From CAVTBX01 sp963733135 (lineage in GTDB: Bacteria; Actinomycetota; Thermoleophilia; Gaiellales; Gaiellaceae): a stretch of DNA of 64,000 nt. Below are positions 7,816 through 17,923 of this stretch, one piece after another. How positions within the stretch are numbered: the first letter of the stretch is position 1; every line of letters begins with the position of its first letter. The notes below the pieces were generated by a model. The model made no database searches, had not been told where the DNA came from, and saw nothing but the letters and a program-made list of their open reading frames with translations. The stretch covers positions 28,410 through 92,409 of the forward strand of contig CAVTBX010000006.1 of the NCBI GenBank assembly GCA_963733135.1, written 5' to 3'. The position numbers were made by a program, and so were the translations under genes.

Positions 7816-8447
7816 GGCAGCGTGCGGAGCTGCGAGCGCACCGAGAGGATGCGCTGAACGACGGTGAACCACGCGGTCGCGGTCAGCACCGCCATCGCCC
7901 ACGGCAACGCGCCGAGTGGTGCGAGTGCGAGCCCGACCGCGATCATTGCGACCCGCTCGACCCGGGTTCCGAATCGCCCGACGTCACCGCGCAGGCCGAG
8001 CCCCTCGGCCTTCGCACGCGTGTAGCTGACGAGGAACGAACCCATCACGGCTGCGAACGTGAGCGCGACGCCCCATTCGTTTCCATCCCGCATGAGGACG
8101 AGCGCGATCGCACCCAGCACAAACCCCTCGCCGACCCGGTCGACGGTCGAGTCGAGGAAAGCCCCGAACGGCGTCCCCTTGCCGCTAGAACGAGCGAGCG
8201 CCCCGTCCAGGACGTCGAGCACGGAGCCCACGACGAAGGCTGCTGAGCCGGCGAGGAAGAACCCCCAGCCCAGGTACTCGAGCCAGACGAGCACGGCCGC
8301 GATCGCGCACAGCGCGACTCCCGTGACCGTCAGCGCGTCGGGCGTCAGGTTCGTGTCGCCGAGATGACCCATCCCGCGCGCGGCGACTCGCCGGACCTCG
8401 TCCTGATACGTCCGCCGCGGGCGCGGCGCGGTCGGTGTGGTCGACAT
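7812..8447 (-). CDS. CDP-alcohol phosphatidyltransferase, probable phosphatidylinositol phosphate synthase
   Basis: About 211 residues with five to six membrane helices. The family signature DxxDGxxAR...GxxxDxxxD is complete (DVLDGALAR...GAFLDSTVD, near residues 86-111). Actinobacterial members join CDP-diacylglycerol to inositol 1-phosphate. Placement just upstream of ino1 on the same strand favours that substrate over glycerol phosphate. An upstream ATG at 8477 lies inside the arm of a palindromic element, so the ATG at 8447 is preferred. A PgsA role cannot be excluded by sequence alone. Confidence 0.8.
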   Translation of the reverse strand: MSTTPTAPRPRRTYQDEVRRVAARGMGHLGDTNLTPDALTVTGVALCAIAAVLVWLEYLGWGFFLAGSAAFVVGSVLDVLDGALARSSGKGTPFGAFLDSTVDRVGEGFVLGAIALVLMRDGNEWGVALTFAAVMGSFLVSYTRAKAEGLGLRGDVGRFGTRVERVAMIAVGLALAPLGALPWAMAVLTATAWFTVVQRILSVRSQLRTLP

Positions 8448-8461
8448 CGGCGAGGGCAGGG

Positions 8462-8566
8462 TAGCTGGAGGCTCCATGTGAATCGTGGCGGAGCCGCGGA
8501 TGCCACCGCAGACACGGCGTCAGGGACGCCCCACGGGGCGCCAAACTCACATGGAGCCTCTAGCTA
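8462..8566. repeat. 105-bp palindromic element, family 2, short form
   Basis: The arms TAGCTGGAGGCTCCATGTGA (8462-8481) and TCACATGGAGCCTCTAGCTA (8547-8566) pair over 20 bp with one mismatch. The inner part carries two small hairpins, one around GGCGGAGCCGC and one around GCGCCCC. It shares its inner boundary sequences with the 169-bp element at 26392-26560 but lacks that element's apical 60 or so bases. The TAG stop of the PAP2 gene lies inside the right arm. Confidence 0.8.
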
Positions 8567-9321
8567 CGCCGCACGAGGAGGTACGCCGGCGAGACGTTCG
8601 CCCGCCTGCTCTCGAGGATCGCGAGCAGTCCGCCTGCGACAACGGCGGTCGCGACGCCGGCTGCAATGTCGAGCCAGTAGTGGTTGCCGGTCGCCATCAC
8701 GGCGAACCAGACCCAGCTCGGCCAGAGCGTCCAGAGCAGCTTCGCCCAACTCGAGCGGACGAGGGCCGCCATCGCGAAGCCGATGATGAGCGCGTCCGCG
8801 GCGTGCAGGCTGGGCATGGCCGCGTAGGGGTTCGAGGCGAGCTCGACGAGGCCCGAGCCGTGGTTCAGCGCGCTCGACTGCGCGAGCGTGTCGATGAATC
8901 CGAACTCGGGGAAGAAGCGCGGCGGCGCCGTCGGCATCAGCACGTATCCGACGAGGCCGAGCAGGTTCGCGAGAAGTACCCAGTTCCGGACTCGCGCAAA
9001 GGCGTCGTTCCTCCGCAAGTAGATCCAGAGGAGCGCGAGCCCGAGCACCGTGAACTGCGAGAGCCAGTACGTCGTGTCGACCGCCAGCATGAGAAAGCCG
9101 CCCGTCTCGACGACGACGCGCTGGAGGTCAGGCTCGATCAGGAGGTGGAGCGCGCGCTGCGCGTCGATGACCGCGAGCCCGTTGACGAACGCCTCGGCCG
9201 GGTCACGGTCGGCCAGGCCGCGCGCGATCTGGTAGGCGCCCATGAACCCGAACCAGATACCGAGCTGCCAGAAGAGATCTCCCCATCCGTTGGGAAGGTG
9301 CCTGCCCACGCGGCTGAGCAT
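8560..9321 (-). CDS. PAP2-superfamily membrane phosphatase (inositol phosphorylceramide synthase-like)
   Basis: 253 residues with about six membrane helices. Phosphatase motif C2 is PSLHAAD and motif C3 is GNHYWLDIAAG, with the catalytic His and the Asp partner. The layout with YVLMPTAPPRFF before the PSLH motif is that of the PAP2_3 group, which includes inositol phosphorylceramide synthases. It is the third gene on the strand of the PIP-synthase-like gene and ino1. A plausible job is removal of the phosphate from phosphatidylinositol phosphate to give phosphatidylinositol. That role is inferred from context only. Confidence 0.8.
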   Translation of the reverse strand: MLSRVGRHLPNGWGDLFWQLGIWFGFMGAYQIARGLADRDPAEAFVNGLAVIDAQRALHLLIEPDLQRVVVETGGFLMLAVDTTYWLSQFTVLGLALLWIYLRRNDAFARVRNWVLLANLLGLVGYVLMPTAPPRFFPEFGFIDTLAQSSALNHGSGLVELASNPYAAMPSLHAADALIIGFAMAALVRSSWAKLLWTLWPSWVWFAVMATGNHYWLDIAAGVATAVVAGGLLAILESRRANVSPAYLLVRRS

Positions 9322-9381
9322 TTATCGATTGTACGGAGCCGCTGGAGCGTCGCGTCGGTTACGCGAATCGCTGTGCGTCAC

Positions 9382-9406
9382 GGATGCCGGGCTCTGCCCG
9401 GCATCC
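9382..9406. repeat. Perfect 11-bp stem hairpin
   Basis: GGATGCCGGGC, loop TCT, then GCCCGGCATCC. It lies between moaA and the PAP2 gene, both on the minus strand. It could be a REP-like unit or a transcription pause site; no T-run follows on either strand. Confidence 0.6.
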
Positions 9407-9426
9407 TCCACCAGCATCCCGGTCCC

Positions 9427-9471
9427 GACCAAGATCGTCATGGCGCCGCGAAGCGGTGCCGGATCTTGGTC
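9427..9471 (-). terminator. Hairpin just downstream of moaA
   Basis: GACCAAGATC (9427-9436) pairs perfectly with GATCTTGGTC (9462-9471); the enclosed bases add a partly paired G/C-rich apex. It begins four bases after the moaA stop. No U-tract follows, as is common for actinobacterial terminators, so termination is likely but unproven. Confidence 0.5.
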
Positions 9472-9474
9472 GGT

Positions 9475-10464
9475 CTAGCCGCCTATTTGGCTCATCGAGC
9501 GGCTTGCGCGGACGAAACCCTTGTCGTTGATCCGGTGCTTCAGCTCCTTGTGGGCGACCGCGTGTCGGAGCGCCGCGACGAGCTCGTCGTCCGAAGCGCC
9601 GCTCCGGAGCGGTTCCATGAGATCCCACTCGCGACGCGAGAAGAGGCAGGTGCGGAGCTTTCCGTCCGCGGTGAGACGGATCCGATCGCACGTGGTGCAG
9701 AAGGGCTCCGAGACCGGATTCACGAAGCCGAGCTCGCCCGCCCCGTCGGCGAAGCGGTAGCGGCGTGCGGTCGACGAGGGCTTGGCCGGAATCTCCTCGA
9801 GCGGCCAGCGCTCTTCGATGAGGGCCCTGATCTCGCCTCCGCTCAGCACTTGGTCGGCGTCCCAGCGCTCGTCCGCGTCGAGCGGCATGAACTCGATGAA
9901 CCTGACGATGTAGGGCTTGTGCCGGGCGAGCTCGGCGAGAGCGGGCACCTCCTCCTCCGTGAAGCCGCGGATCGCCACGCAGTTGATCTTGATCGGACGA
10001 AGCTCGGGATGCTTCTCGGCCTCGGCAAGCCCTGCGAGCACCCGGTCGAGAGCATCGCGGCGGGTGATCTCGGCGAAGCGGGTGTGCGAGAGGGAGTCGA
10101 GCGAGACGTTCAGCCGTCCGAGCCCAGCGTCGACGAGCGGCCCGGCCAGGCGGTCGAGCAGGATCCCGTTCGTCGTCAGCGAGAGGTCTTCGACTCCCGG
10201 TGTGTCGGCCAGCATCCGGACGAGCACAGGCAGGTCGCGCCGGACGAGCGGCTCGCCTCCGGTGAGGCGCACCTCACCCACGCCCATGGCCGCGAGCAGC
10301 CGGACGAGTCGCTGGATCTCCTCGAAGCTCAGGATCTCGTCTCTGCGGAGCCACTCGAGGCCCTCGGCGGGCATGCAGTACGTGCAGCGGAAGTTGCACT
10401 TGTCCGTGACGGACACGCGCACGCTCTGGATGTGCCGGCCGAAGCCGTCGACGAGAGGGTCCAT
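9475..10464 (-). CDS. moaA: GTP 3',8-cyclase, molybdenum cofactor biosynthesis
   Basis: 329 residues from the ATG at 10464, the usual length. Further upstream in-frame codons have no family similarity and overlap the divergent transporter gene. The radical SAM cluster motif CNFRCTYC has Cys at 23, 27 and 30. A C-terminal [4Fe-4S] site is formed by FCTTCDRIRL followed by a third Cys in LRTCLF. The protein ends in the conserved Gly-Gly tail (QIGG) needed for catalysis. The enzyme makes the first pterin intermediate of Moco from GTP. A MOSC protein lies at 20.4 kb, but no other moa gene is nearby. Confidence 0.95.
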   Translation of the reverse strand: MDPLVDGFGRHIQSVRVSVTDKCNFRCTYCMPAEGLEWLRRDEILSFEEIQRLVRLLAAMGVGEVRLTGGEPLVRRDLPVLVRMLADTPGVEDLSLTTNGILLDRLAGPLVDAGLGRLNVSLDSLSHTRFAEITRRDALDRVLAGLAEAEKHPELRPIKINCVAIRGFTEEEVPALAELARHKPYIVRFIEFMPLDADERWDADQVLSGGEIRALIEERWPLEEIPAKPSSTARRYRFADGAGELGFVNPVSEPFCTTCDRIRLTADGKLRTCLFSRREWDLMEPLRSGASDDELVAALRHAVAHKELKHRINDKGFVRASRSMSQIGG

Positions 10465-10575
10465 GTGTAAGAGCCTACCGTCCTCAGGGCAGCGCCCCGG
10501 GTCAGGTCGATTGAGACACGTGATCGAAGCGGGCGGAAAGGTGAATAGCAGAGCCGGCGTCCGGCACGGCATGCT

Positions 10576-11523
10576 GTGCCGGTGGCGGCCCGATACGGCG
10601 CGAAGGTCTGGCTGGCCCTCGCGACGGTGTATCTCGTCTGGGGGTCGACCTTCGCCGCGCTCTCGATTGCCGTTCGCGATCTGCCGCCGTTCATGTCCAT
10701 GTGCCTCCGCCACGTCGTGGCCGGGGCGATCCTGCTCGCGTGGGCGCTGCCGCGGGGCGACGCTGCCGACGATCCCATCGGCCGGCGCCAGATCGTGGCC
10801 GCGTTCATCTTCGGCGGCGCTCTCTTCCTCGGGAGCCACGGCGGGCTGGCGTGGGCGCAGCAGACAGTCCCTTCCGGAACCGCCGCGCTGCTCGTGGCGA
10901 GCATCCCGCTCTGGATGGCGATCCTCGACCGGGTGTTCTTCGGGAAGCGCCTACATCTGTGGGCGAACGTCGGGCTCCTAAGCGGCTTCGTCGGGGTCGC
11001 GCTCCTGGTCGATCCGTTCGGAGCGGGCTCGGTCGACCGCGTCGGCGCGCTGGTGGCGGTTGCGTCGGCGTTCGTCTGGGCCGCCGGGTCTCTCTACTCC
11101 CGTGGGGCGCCGTTGCCCCGCCGGCCGCTGGTCTCGGCAGGGCTCGCCGCCCTCTGCGGGGGCGTCCTGCTCTTCGTCGTGTCCAGCGCCACGGGGGAGT
11201 TCGGGGAGGCCCGTGTGACCGTCGACGCCGTGGGCGCGCTCGCGTACCTGATCGTGGTCGGGTCGCTCGTCGGCTTCGTGGCCTACGTCTGGCTTCTACG
11301 GGCGGCGCCCACGTCGCTCGTCTCCACGTACGCGTTTGCGAACCCGGTGGTCGCGGTCGTGCTCGGCTGGGCGTTCCTCGGCGAGGAGCTGAGCTGGTTG
11401 ATCCTCGTCGCCGGCGCAACGATCGTCGTTTCGGTGGCGCTCATCGTCGTGACGAGCGGGGCCGAGCTGGAGCGCGGCCGCGGCCTGCGCCGTCCCGCCC
11501 CCGCCACGCCGAGCGGCCGCTAG
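10576..11523 (+). CDS. EamA/DMT-family transporter
   Basis: 315 residues from GTG 10576; GTG 10582 is an equal alternative. Ten hydrophobic helices are arranged as two EamA repeats. The first begins VYLVWGSTFAALSIAV and carries a PPFMSMCLRHV segment; the second begins GALVAVASAFVWAAGSLYSR. The C-terminal half ends with the usual NPVVAVVLGWAFLGE. Such proteins export small metabolites. The N-terminal motif resembles the YedA group, but a substrate cannot be named. It is divergent from moaA, 111 bases away. Confidence 0.88.
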   Translation: MPVAARYGAKVWLALATVYLVWGSTFAALSIAVRDLPPFMSMCLRHVVAGAILLAWALPRGDAADDPIGRRQIVAAFIFGGALFLGSHGGLAWAQQTVPSGTAALLVASIPLWMAILDRVFFGKRLHLWANVGLLSGFVGVALLVDPFGAGSVDRVGALVAVASAFVWAAGSLYSRGAPLPRRPLVSAGLAALCGGVLLFVVSSATGEFGEARVTVDAVGALAYLIVVGSLVGFVAYVWLLRAAPTSLVSTYAFANPVVAVVLGWAFLGEELSWLILVAGATIVVSVALIVVTSGAELERGRGLRRPAPATPSGR

Positions 11524-11556
11524 CGCCGCACAGAACAGCGCTTCGTTACCCAATAT

Positions 11557-11584
11557 TTGACATCTGTTCACAAGTTCGTAACGT
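11557..11584 (+). promoter_or_regulatory. Sigma-70-type promoter, probably leaderless
   Basis: A perfect -35 TTGACA (11557-11562), a 16-base spacer and TAACGT (11579-11584). The ATG at 11594 is only nine bases from the -10, so the transcript would start at or next to the start codon. This is the best consensus promoter seen in the window. Confidence 0.55.
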
Positions 11585-11593
11585 TCGTCTCAC

Positions 11594-12349
11594 ATGGCAA
11601 GATTTCGCGGCGAACGAGCCATGTGGGCTGTACTTGCGGTCGGCGTCTTCGGCGCCTACCTGACGCTGCTCCTACCGCGCCAACTCGTCGACCGGTTCAC
11701 GCTCGAAGACGGGATTTTCGAGACGCTCGGCGCCGTGGCCCTCTTCGCCGCGAGCGTGATCCTTGTCGTGCTGTGGCGCCGGACGGCCGGGTACGAGGGG
11801 CGGATCTACCGACTCGTGCTCCTCGGCCTCGCCGTCATCTTCTTCTTCGCCGCCGGCGAGGAGATCTCCTGGGGCCAGCACCTCTTCGACTGGCGCACCC
11901 CGGAGGCCTTCGCCGAACGCAACGTCCAGGGCGAGACGACGCTCCACAACCTGGAGGGGGTCGGTGGCGGGTCGAATCTCGTCTTCAATCTCTTCTGGTT
12001 CACGTTCGGCCTGCTCATCCCACTTGTCGCGCTGAATGAGACCGCGCGCCGCACCCTGCGTCGGTACGTGCCCGTTTTCCCACTCGCCATCGGCCTTCTC
12101 CTGCTCTTCAACTACGCGCTCTCGAGAGGAGTGCGCGTCGCGTTGCCGAGCAGCCTCTACTCGGGCTCCGACGTGCTCGGCCACACCTCGGTCGAGATCA
12201 AGGAAGCCGTGGCGGAGTGCCTGTTCCTCGCCGGAGTCGTCTGGCTCTACCGCACGAGCCCGGCGACATCGTCGCGCCGCGTGGCCGCGCATGCGACGGC
12301 GCGTGAGCCGCGCCGCGATGCCGAAGATCTCCAGCACCGCCCTGCCTGA
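11594..12349 (+). CDS. Conserved membrane protein with EEISWGQ motif, function unknown
   Basis: 251 residues with six predicted membrane helices (about 10-28, 38-56, 68-86, 130-150, 160-180, 205-222). Between helices 3 and 4 lies an acidic, Trp-rich loop (GEEISWGQHLFDW, then ETTLHNLEG) that recurs in a family of uncharacterised bacterial membrane proteins. The conserved Glu, Trp and His residues would face one side of the membrane. The arginine-rich tail is probably cytoplasmic. No ribosome-binding site is visible and a promoter abuts the ATG. I cannot assign a function. Confidence 0.75.
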   Translation: MARFRGERAMWAVLAVGVFGAYLTLLLPRQLVDRFTLEDGIFETLGAVALFAASVILVVLWRRTAGYEGRIYRLVLLGLAVIFFFAAGEEISWGQHLFDWRTPEAFAERNVQGETTLHNLEGVGGGSNLVFNLFWFTFGLLIPLVALNETARRTLRRYVPVFPLAIGLLLLFNYALSRGVRVALPSSLYSGSDVLGHTSVEIKEAVAECLFLAGVVWLYRTSPATSSRRVAAHATAREPRRDAEDLQHRPA

Positions 12350-12383
12350 CTGATCCGCGCGCGAACGCGAGACTAGGGGGGCC

Positions 12384-13283
12384 ATGCCGTTCCTCGCCCT
12401 CGTTCTGGTCACGGCCGTCTGGGGCGTCACGTTCGTCCAGGTCAAGGACGCGGTCGCGATCTATCCGCTCTTCGCGTTTCTGGCGATCCGCTTCGTGATC
12501 GCATCCGCGACTCTCGCCGTTCCCGCGGCGCCTCGGCTCCGGACACTCGGGCGGCCGGGTCTCGCAGCCGGGCTCGTGCTCGGTGTCCTGCTCGGGGCCG
12601 CGTTCGGGCTCCAGACCGCCGGCCTCGAGCGGACGACGGTCTCGCAGACCGGCTTCATCACAGGCCTCTACGTCGTCCTGACGCCGCTCTTCGCGCTCGT
12701 CCTTTTCCGCCAGCGAATCGGCCTGGCGGTGTGGGGAGGAGTAGCGTTCGCAGTCGCAGGTCTGGCCCTCCTCGCGGGTGTTCCGGCGGGCTCGACCGAG
12801 GGCGACCTGCTCGTCCTCGCGTCGACCGCGGCGCAGGCGCTCCAGATCGTGATGGTGGAGCGGTACGCGCAGCGCTTCGACGCGGTCGCCCTCACGTTCG
12901 TCCAGATGGCCGTTGCGGCGACCGGGTTCCTCGTTATCGCCCTTGCCCTAGGAGATCTCAGCGTCCCGCGCAGCTGGACTGTCTGGAGCGCGCTCCTCGT
13001 CACCGGGATCTTCGCGAGCGCGCTCGCGTACCTGATCCAGGTCTGGGCGCAGCGTCGCATCAGCGCGACCCGGATCGCGCTCGTCTTCGCGCTCGAGACC
13101 GTGTTCGCCGGACTATTCGGCTACCTGCTCGCCGACGACCGGCTCGGTGTCCTGGGATGGACGGGCTGCGGGCTGATCCTGATCGGGATCGTGCTCGCAG
13201 AGCCGGCCGCTGCCCGTGTGCTCCAGCGGCTCGCCGGCCGCGGCAAGCGGCTACCCGACGACCGGGCTGCGGCGCTCGAGTAG
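12384..13283 (+). CDS. EamA/DMT-family transporter
   Basis: 299 residues, ten hydrophobic helices in two EamA repeats. The first opens with LVLVTAVWGVTFVQVKDAV and contains FLAIRFVIA; the second contains GDLLVLASTAAQALQIVMV and ends LALVFALETVFAGLFGYLLADD. An AGGGGGG ribosome-binding site stands three to nine bases before the ATG. It resembles the other EamA gene at 10.6 kb only at family level. The 3' end overlaps the convergent acetyltransferase gene by 33 bases. The transported compound is unknown. Confidence 0.88.
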   Translation: MPFLALVLVTAVWGVTFVQVKDAVAIYPLFAFLAIRFVIASATLAVPAAPRLRTLGRPGLAAGLVLGVLLGAAFGLQTAGLERTTVSQTGFITGLYVVLTPLFALVLFRQRIGLAVWGGVAFAVAGLALLAGVPAGSTEGDLLVLASTAAQALQIVMVERYAQRFDAVALTFVQMAVAATGFLVIALALGDLSVPRSWTVWSALLVTGIFASALAYLIQVWAQRRISATRIALVFALETVFAGLFGYLLADDRLGVLGWTGCGLILIGIVLAEPAAARVLQRLAGRGKRLPDDRAAALE

Positions 13284-13748
13284 AACGACGTCGCGCCAGA
13301 CGCGGTCGAGTCGGCCGAGCCGCTCGTGCCGCCCGACGACACGGAACCCGGCCCGCTTGTGGAGTCTCAAGCTGGCCTCGTTCTCGGGGAAGACGCCGGC
13401 CGTGAGCGTCCAGATTCCAGCGCGTTCGGACGCGTCGATCAGCGCATCGAGGAGCTCCTTGCCGATCCCTCCGCCACGGGCGTGCGCAGCGACGTACACA
13501 CTCAGATCTGCGACGCCGCGGTAGACCTCGCGAGGCGAGACAGGCGTGAGCGCTGCGAACCCGACGACTTCGCCGCCACGCTCTGCGACGAGTCGGGGCG
13601 CCGCGAGATGCGCCTCGTCCCAGGCCGCCCAAGTCGGTGCCGACGTCTCGAAGGTCGCCTGGCGGGTCGCGATGCCCTCCTCGTAGACCTGGCGCACCTC
13701 GGGCCAGTCTTCGAGCCGGAGATCACGGATCGCGTGATCTGATATCAT
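13251..13748 (-). CDS. GNAT acetyltransferase, phosphinothricin/methionine sulfoximine type
   Basis: 165 residues, full length for the PAT/MddA/ArsN-like group. The family hallmark GIATRQATFETSAPTWAAWD is present near residue 24, followed by VGFAALTPVSPREVYRGVADLSVYV. The acetyl-CoA loop is HARGGGIGKELL and the C-terminus has GFRVVGRHERLGRLDRVWRDVVLLER. Relatives acetylate phosphinothricin, methionine sulfoximine or arsinothricin. Which of these applies here is not decided by the sequence. It is divergent from dnaK, 55 bases away. Confidence 0.85.
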   Translation of the reverse strand: MISDHAIRDLRLEDWPEVRQVYEEGIATRQATFETSAPTWAAWDEAHLAAPRLVAERGGEVVGFAALTPVSPREVYRGVADLSVYVAAHARGGGIGKELLDALIDASERAGIWTLTAGVFPENEASLRLHKRAGFRVVGRHERLGRLDRVWRDVVLLERRSPVVG

Positions 13749-13802
13749 GCGACTCAGATTTTCTCCAAAGCGAGAGACAAAAGCTAAACGAAGGGACCGG
13801 AT

Positions 13803-15721
<1,919 letters not shown>

Positions 15722-15722
<1 letters not shown>

Positions 15723-16258
15723 TGGCCGCCGATCGTCCTGACATTCAGGAGGCGTTCGAGGATCCGGCCGCCGTCGACGGCGTGGTCGAGGAGCTCGAGC
15801 GCCGGCTCGCCGAGGTCGAGGCGGAGCGCGACGGGCGGCTCGCCGACCTCCAGCGGGTCGCGGCCGACTTCGACAACTACCGCAAGCGGAGCGTGCGCGA
15901 CCAGGAGGCGCTGGTCGCTCGCGCTCACGAGCGATTGGTTAAGCAGCTCCTGCCCGTGGTGGACAACCTCGAGCGCGCGCTCGTGGCCGCGACGGAGCAC
16001 GAGGAGGAGAAGGTCCTCGAGGGCGTCGAGCTCGTCGTGCAAGAGCTCCACGAAGCGCTCCGAAGGGAGGGCCTCGAAGAGATCGAGACCAAAGGCCGCT
16101 TCGATCCCCACGTGCACGAAGCGCTTCTCTCGCAGCCCTCGGAGGCCGAGGAAGGGTCGGTGATCGAAGTCCTCCAAAAGGGCTATCGCCTGGGCGATCG
16201 TGTTCTGCGTCCAGCGCGCGTGGTGGTGAGCCAGGGCCCGCCGGAGGTGGCGGCGTGA
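15722..16258 (+). CDS. grpE: Nucleotide exchange factor GrpE
   Basis: 178 residues. The N-terminal half is a coiled coil (VVEELERRLAEVEAERDGRLADL) and the family core follows (RVAADFDNYRKR, then LLPVVDNLERAL). The C-terminal beta domain has FDPHVHEAL and GYRLGDRVLRPARVVV. The ATG overlaps the dnaK TAA by one base (TAATG), so translation is coupled. It releases ADP from DnaK. A gap with REP-like palindromes separates it from dnaJ. Confidence 0.96.
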
Positions 16259-16282
16259 CCGAGCAGCGGGTCGGGAACCTCG

Positions 16283-16406
16283 CGGGTGGGACAGGTCCCG
16301 CCCCTACACCTGTGCGCGACCGCCCGCGGCGACTCGCGGGCGACGCATGCGTCGCCCCTACACATGCTTCCCTCTCTGGACGTAGGGGCGAGGGATGCCT
16401 CGCCCG
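16283..16406. repeat. Three GTAG-headed REP-like palindromes between grpE and dnaJ
   Basis: Minus-strand units at 16283-16307 and 16337-16361, plus-strand unit at 16382-16406; the last two face each other. The 16337 unit has the perfect inner palindrome GGGCGACGCATGCGTCGCCC. They sit inside the heat-shock operon, so they may form mRNA hairpins that separate grpE from dnaJ expression. Confidence 0.85.
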
Positions 16407-16427
16407 CGTCTCAGGGGAGACGCTCTG

Positions 16428-17543
16428 ATGGCCGCCGTCAAGGATCTCTACGACGTCCTCGCCGTCTCCAAGAAGGCCTCGCCCGAGGACATCAAGAAGG
16501 CCTACCGCAAGCTTGCGCGCAAGCACCACCCGGACGCGAATCCGGGCGACGCCGCGGCCGAGGAGCGCTTCAAGGAAGTCCAAGCGGCCTACGACGTGCT
16601 CTCCGACCCGGAGAAGCGCAAGCAGTACGACACCGTGGGTAACCGCATGTTCACCGGCGGCGGCAACGGCGCCGGCGGCTTCAACGTCAACTTCGGCGGA
16701 AACATCGGTGACCTCGGAGACCTCAGCGACATCCTCGGCGGGCTCTTCGGAAACGTCGGCGGCCGCGCGCGGACGCGCGGGCAGCGCCAGCAGCGCGGCA
16801 TCCCCGGCCGTGATGTCGAGGTCGAGATCAATGTGTCCTTCGAGGACTCGCTGCGCGGGATCGAGACGCGGATCCCGGTGCAGCTCGAGGTTCCCTGCGA
16901 GACCTGCAACGGGTCGGGTGCGGAGCCCGGGACCGCGCCGGTGCTCTGCCCGGAGTGCCGCGGTCGCGGCGTCGTGGCCGAGGATCAGGGCATCTTCGCC
17001 CTCTCGCAACCGTGCCCTCGCTGCGGCGGCGACGGCACGGTAATCGAGAGGCCGTGCCGGACGTGCAGCGGCTCTGGCCGCCAGGTGCGGACGAAGCGCT
17101 ACACGGTGAAGATCCCGGCCGGCGTCAAGGACGGCACGCGGATCAAGCTGAAGGGCAAGGGCGAGGCAGGCCGGGGTGGGGGCCCTGCGGGTGACCTCCA
17201 CGTCGTAACGCGCGTCGCTGGGTCACCGCTGTACGAGCGCCGTGGCTCCGATCTGGTGCTGGAGGTGCCCGTGACCTACACGGAGGCCGCCCTCGGGGCC
17301 ACTGTGGAGATTCCGACGCCCGAGGGGCGCATCTCGCTGAAGATCCCTGCCGGCTCGCAGGACGGCAAGACCCTCAGGCTCAAGGGTCGCGGTGCGCCGA
17401 AGCTGAACGCGAGCGGCAAGGGTGACCTGCTCGCCCGGGTCCGGGTGACGATCCCGTCGAAGCTCACCAAGGCCGAACGCGAGGCGCTCGAGGCCTACGA
17501 AAAAGTCTCGCGCGAGAACCCACGCGAGCGGTTGGAGGCTTGA
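16428..17543 (+). CDS. dnaJ: Chaperone DnaJ (Hsp40)
   Basis: 371 residues from the ATG at 16428, which has AGGGGAGA eight bases upstream. The longer reading frame starts inside a REP palindrome and is rejected. The J domain (DLYDVLAVSKKA...) contains the HPD motif in KHHPDANPGD. A Gly/Phe region follows (MFTGGGNGAGGFNVNFGG). The zinc region has four CxxCxGxG repeats: CETCNGSG, CPECRGRG, CPRCGGDG and CRTCSGSG. The C-terminal peptide-binding domains are intact. It stimulates DnaK ATPase and delivers clients. Confidence 0.97.
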   Translation: MAAVKDLYDVLAVSKKASPEDIKKAYRKLARKHHPDANPGDAAAEERFKEVQAAYDVLSDPEKRKQYDTVGNRMFTGGGNGAGGFNVNFGGNIGDLGDLSDILGGLFGNVGGRARTRGQRQQRGIPGRDVEVEINVSFEDSLRGIETRIPVQLEVPCETCNGSGAEPGTAPVLCPECRGRGVVAEDQGIFALSQPCPRCGGDGTVIERPCRTCSGSGRQVRTKRYTVKIPAGVKDGTRIKLKGKGEAGRGGGPAGDLHVVTRVAGSPLYERRGSDLVLEVPVTYTEAALGATVEIPTPEGRISLKIPAGSQDGKTLRLKGRGAPKLNASGKGDLLARVRVTIPSKLTKAEREALEAYEKVSRENPRERLEA

Positions 17544-17920
17544 TGGCTACGACGCTGGACGGCCATCCCCGCTACATGATCTCGGTCGCGGCCGAGCTCG
17601 TCGGCATGCACCCGCAAACGTTGCGGATCTACGAGGCAAAGGGTCTCGTCCGGCCGAAGCGGACGCCCGGGAACACGCGGCTCTACTCCGAGCTCGACCT
17701 CGAGCGGCTCCGGCTCATCCAGCGGCTCACGACCGAGCTCGGCCTCAACCTCGCAGGCGTCGAGGTCGTGCTGCGGCTTCAGGACGAAGTGGCACGACTC
17801 CGCCGGCGCATCGACCGCCTCGAGCGCGACGCGCGCGACGAGCTGCGAAGCGTCCACAAGCACTACCGCCGTGAGCTCGTGCTCTACCGCGGCGGCGATT
17901 CACTCCCGGAGCGAAGGTAA
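17543..17920 (+). CDS. hspR: Heat-shock repressor HspR, MerR family
   Basis: 125 residues. A winged-helix MerR domain is at the N-terminus (MISVAAELVGMHPQTLRIYEAKGLVRPKRT...NTRLYSELDLERL), followed by a helical segment (EVVLRLQDEVARLRRRIDRLERDA) that should dimerise. It lacks the C-terminal ligand domain of other MerR proteins, as HspR does. The ATG overlaps the dnaJ stop (TGATG). HspR with DnaK as co-repressor normally controls this operon, and the position between dnaJ and clpB supports that. Confidence 0.93.
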   Translation: MATTLDGHPRYMISVAAELVGMHPQTLRIYEAKGLVRPKRTPGNTRLYSELDLERLRLIQRLTTELGLNLAGVEVVLRLQDEVARLRRRIDRLERDARDELRSVHKHYRRELVLYRGGDSLPERR

Positions 17921-17923
17921 CCC

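Noticed and set aside
9475..10839. A long N-terminal extension of moaA (125 residues)
   Set aside because: The extra part overlaps the divergent EamA gene, has no family similarity and is His/Arg-rich shadow sequence; ATG 10464 gives the normal MoaA length.
13741..13802. HAIR operator for HspR upstream of dnaK
   Set aside because: I looked for CTTGAGT-N7-ACTCAAG. Only a weak ACTCAG fragment is present, which is not enough to call a site.
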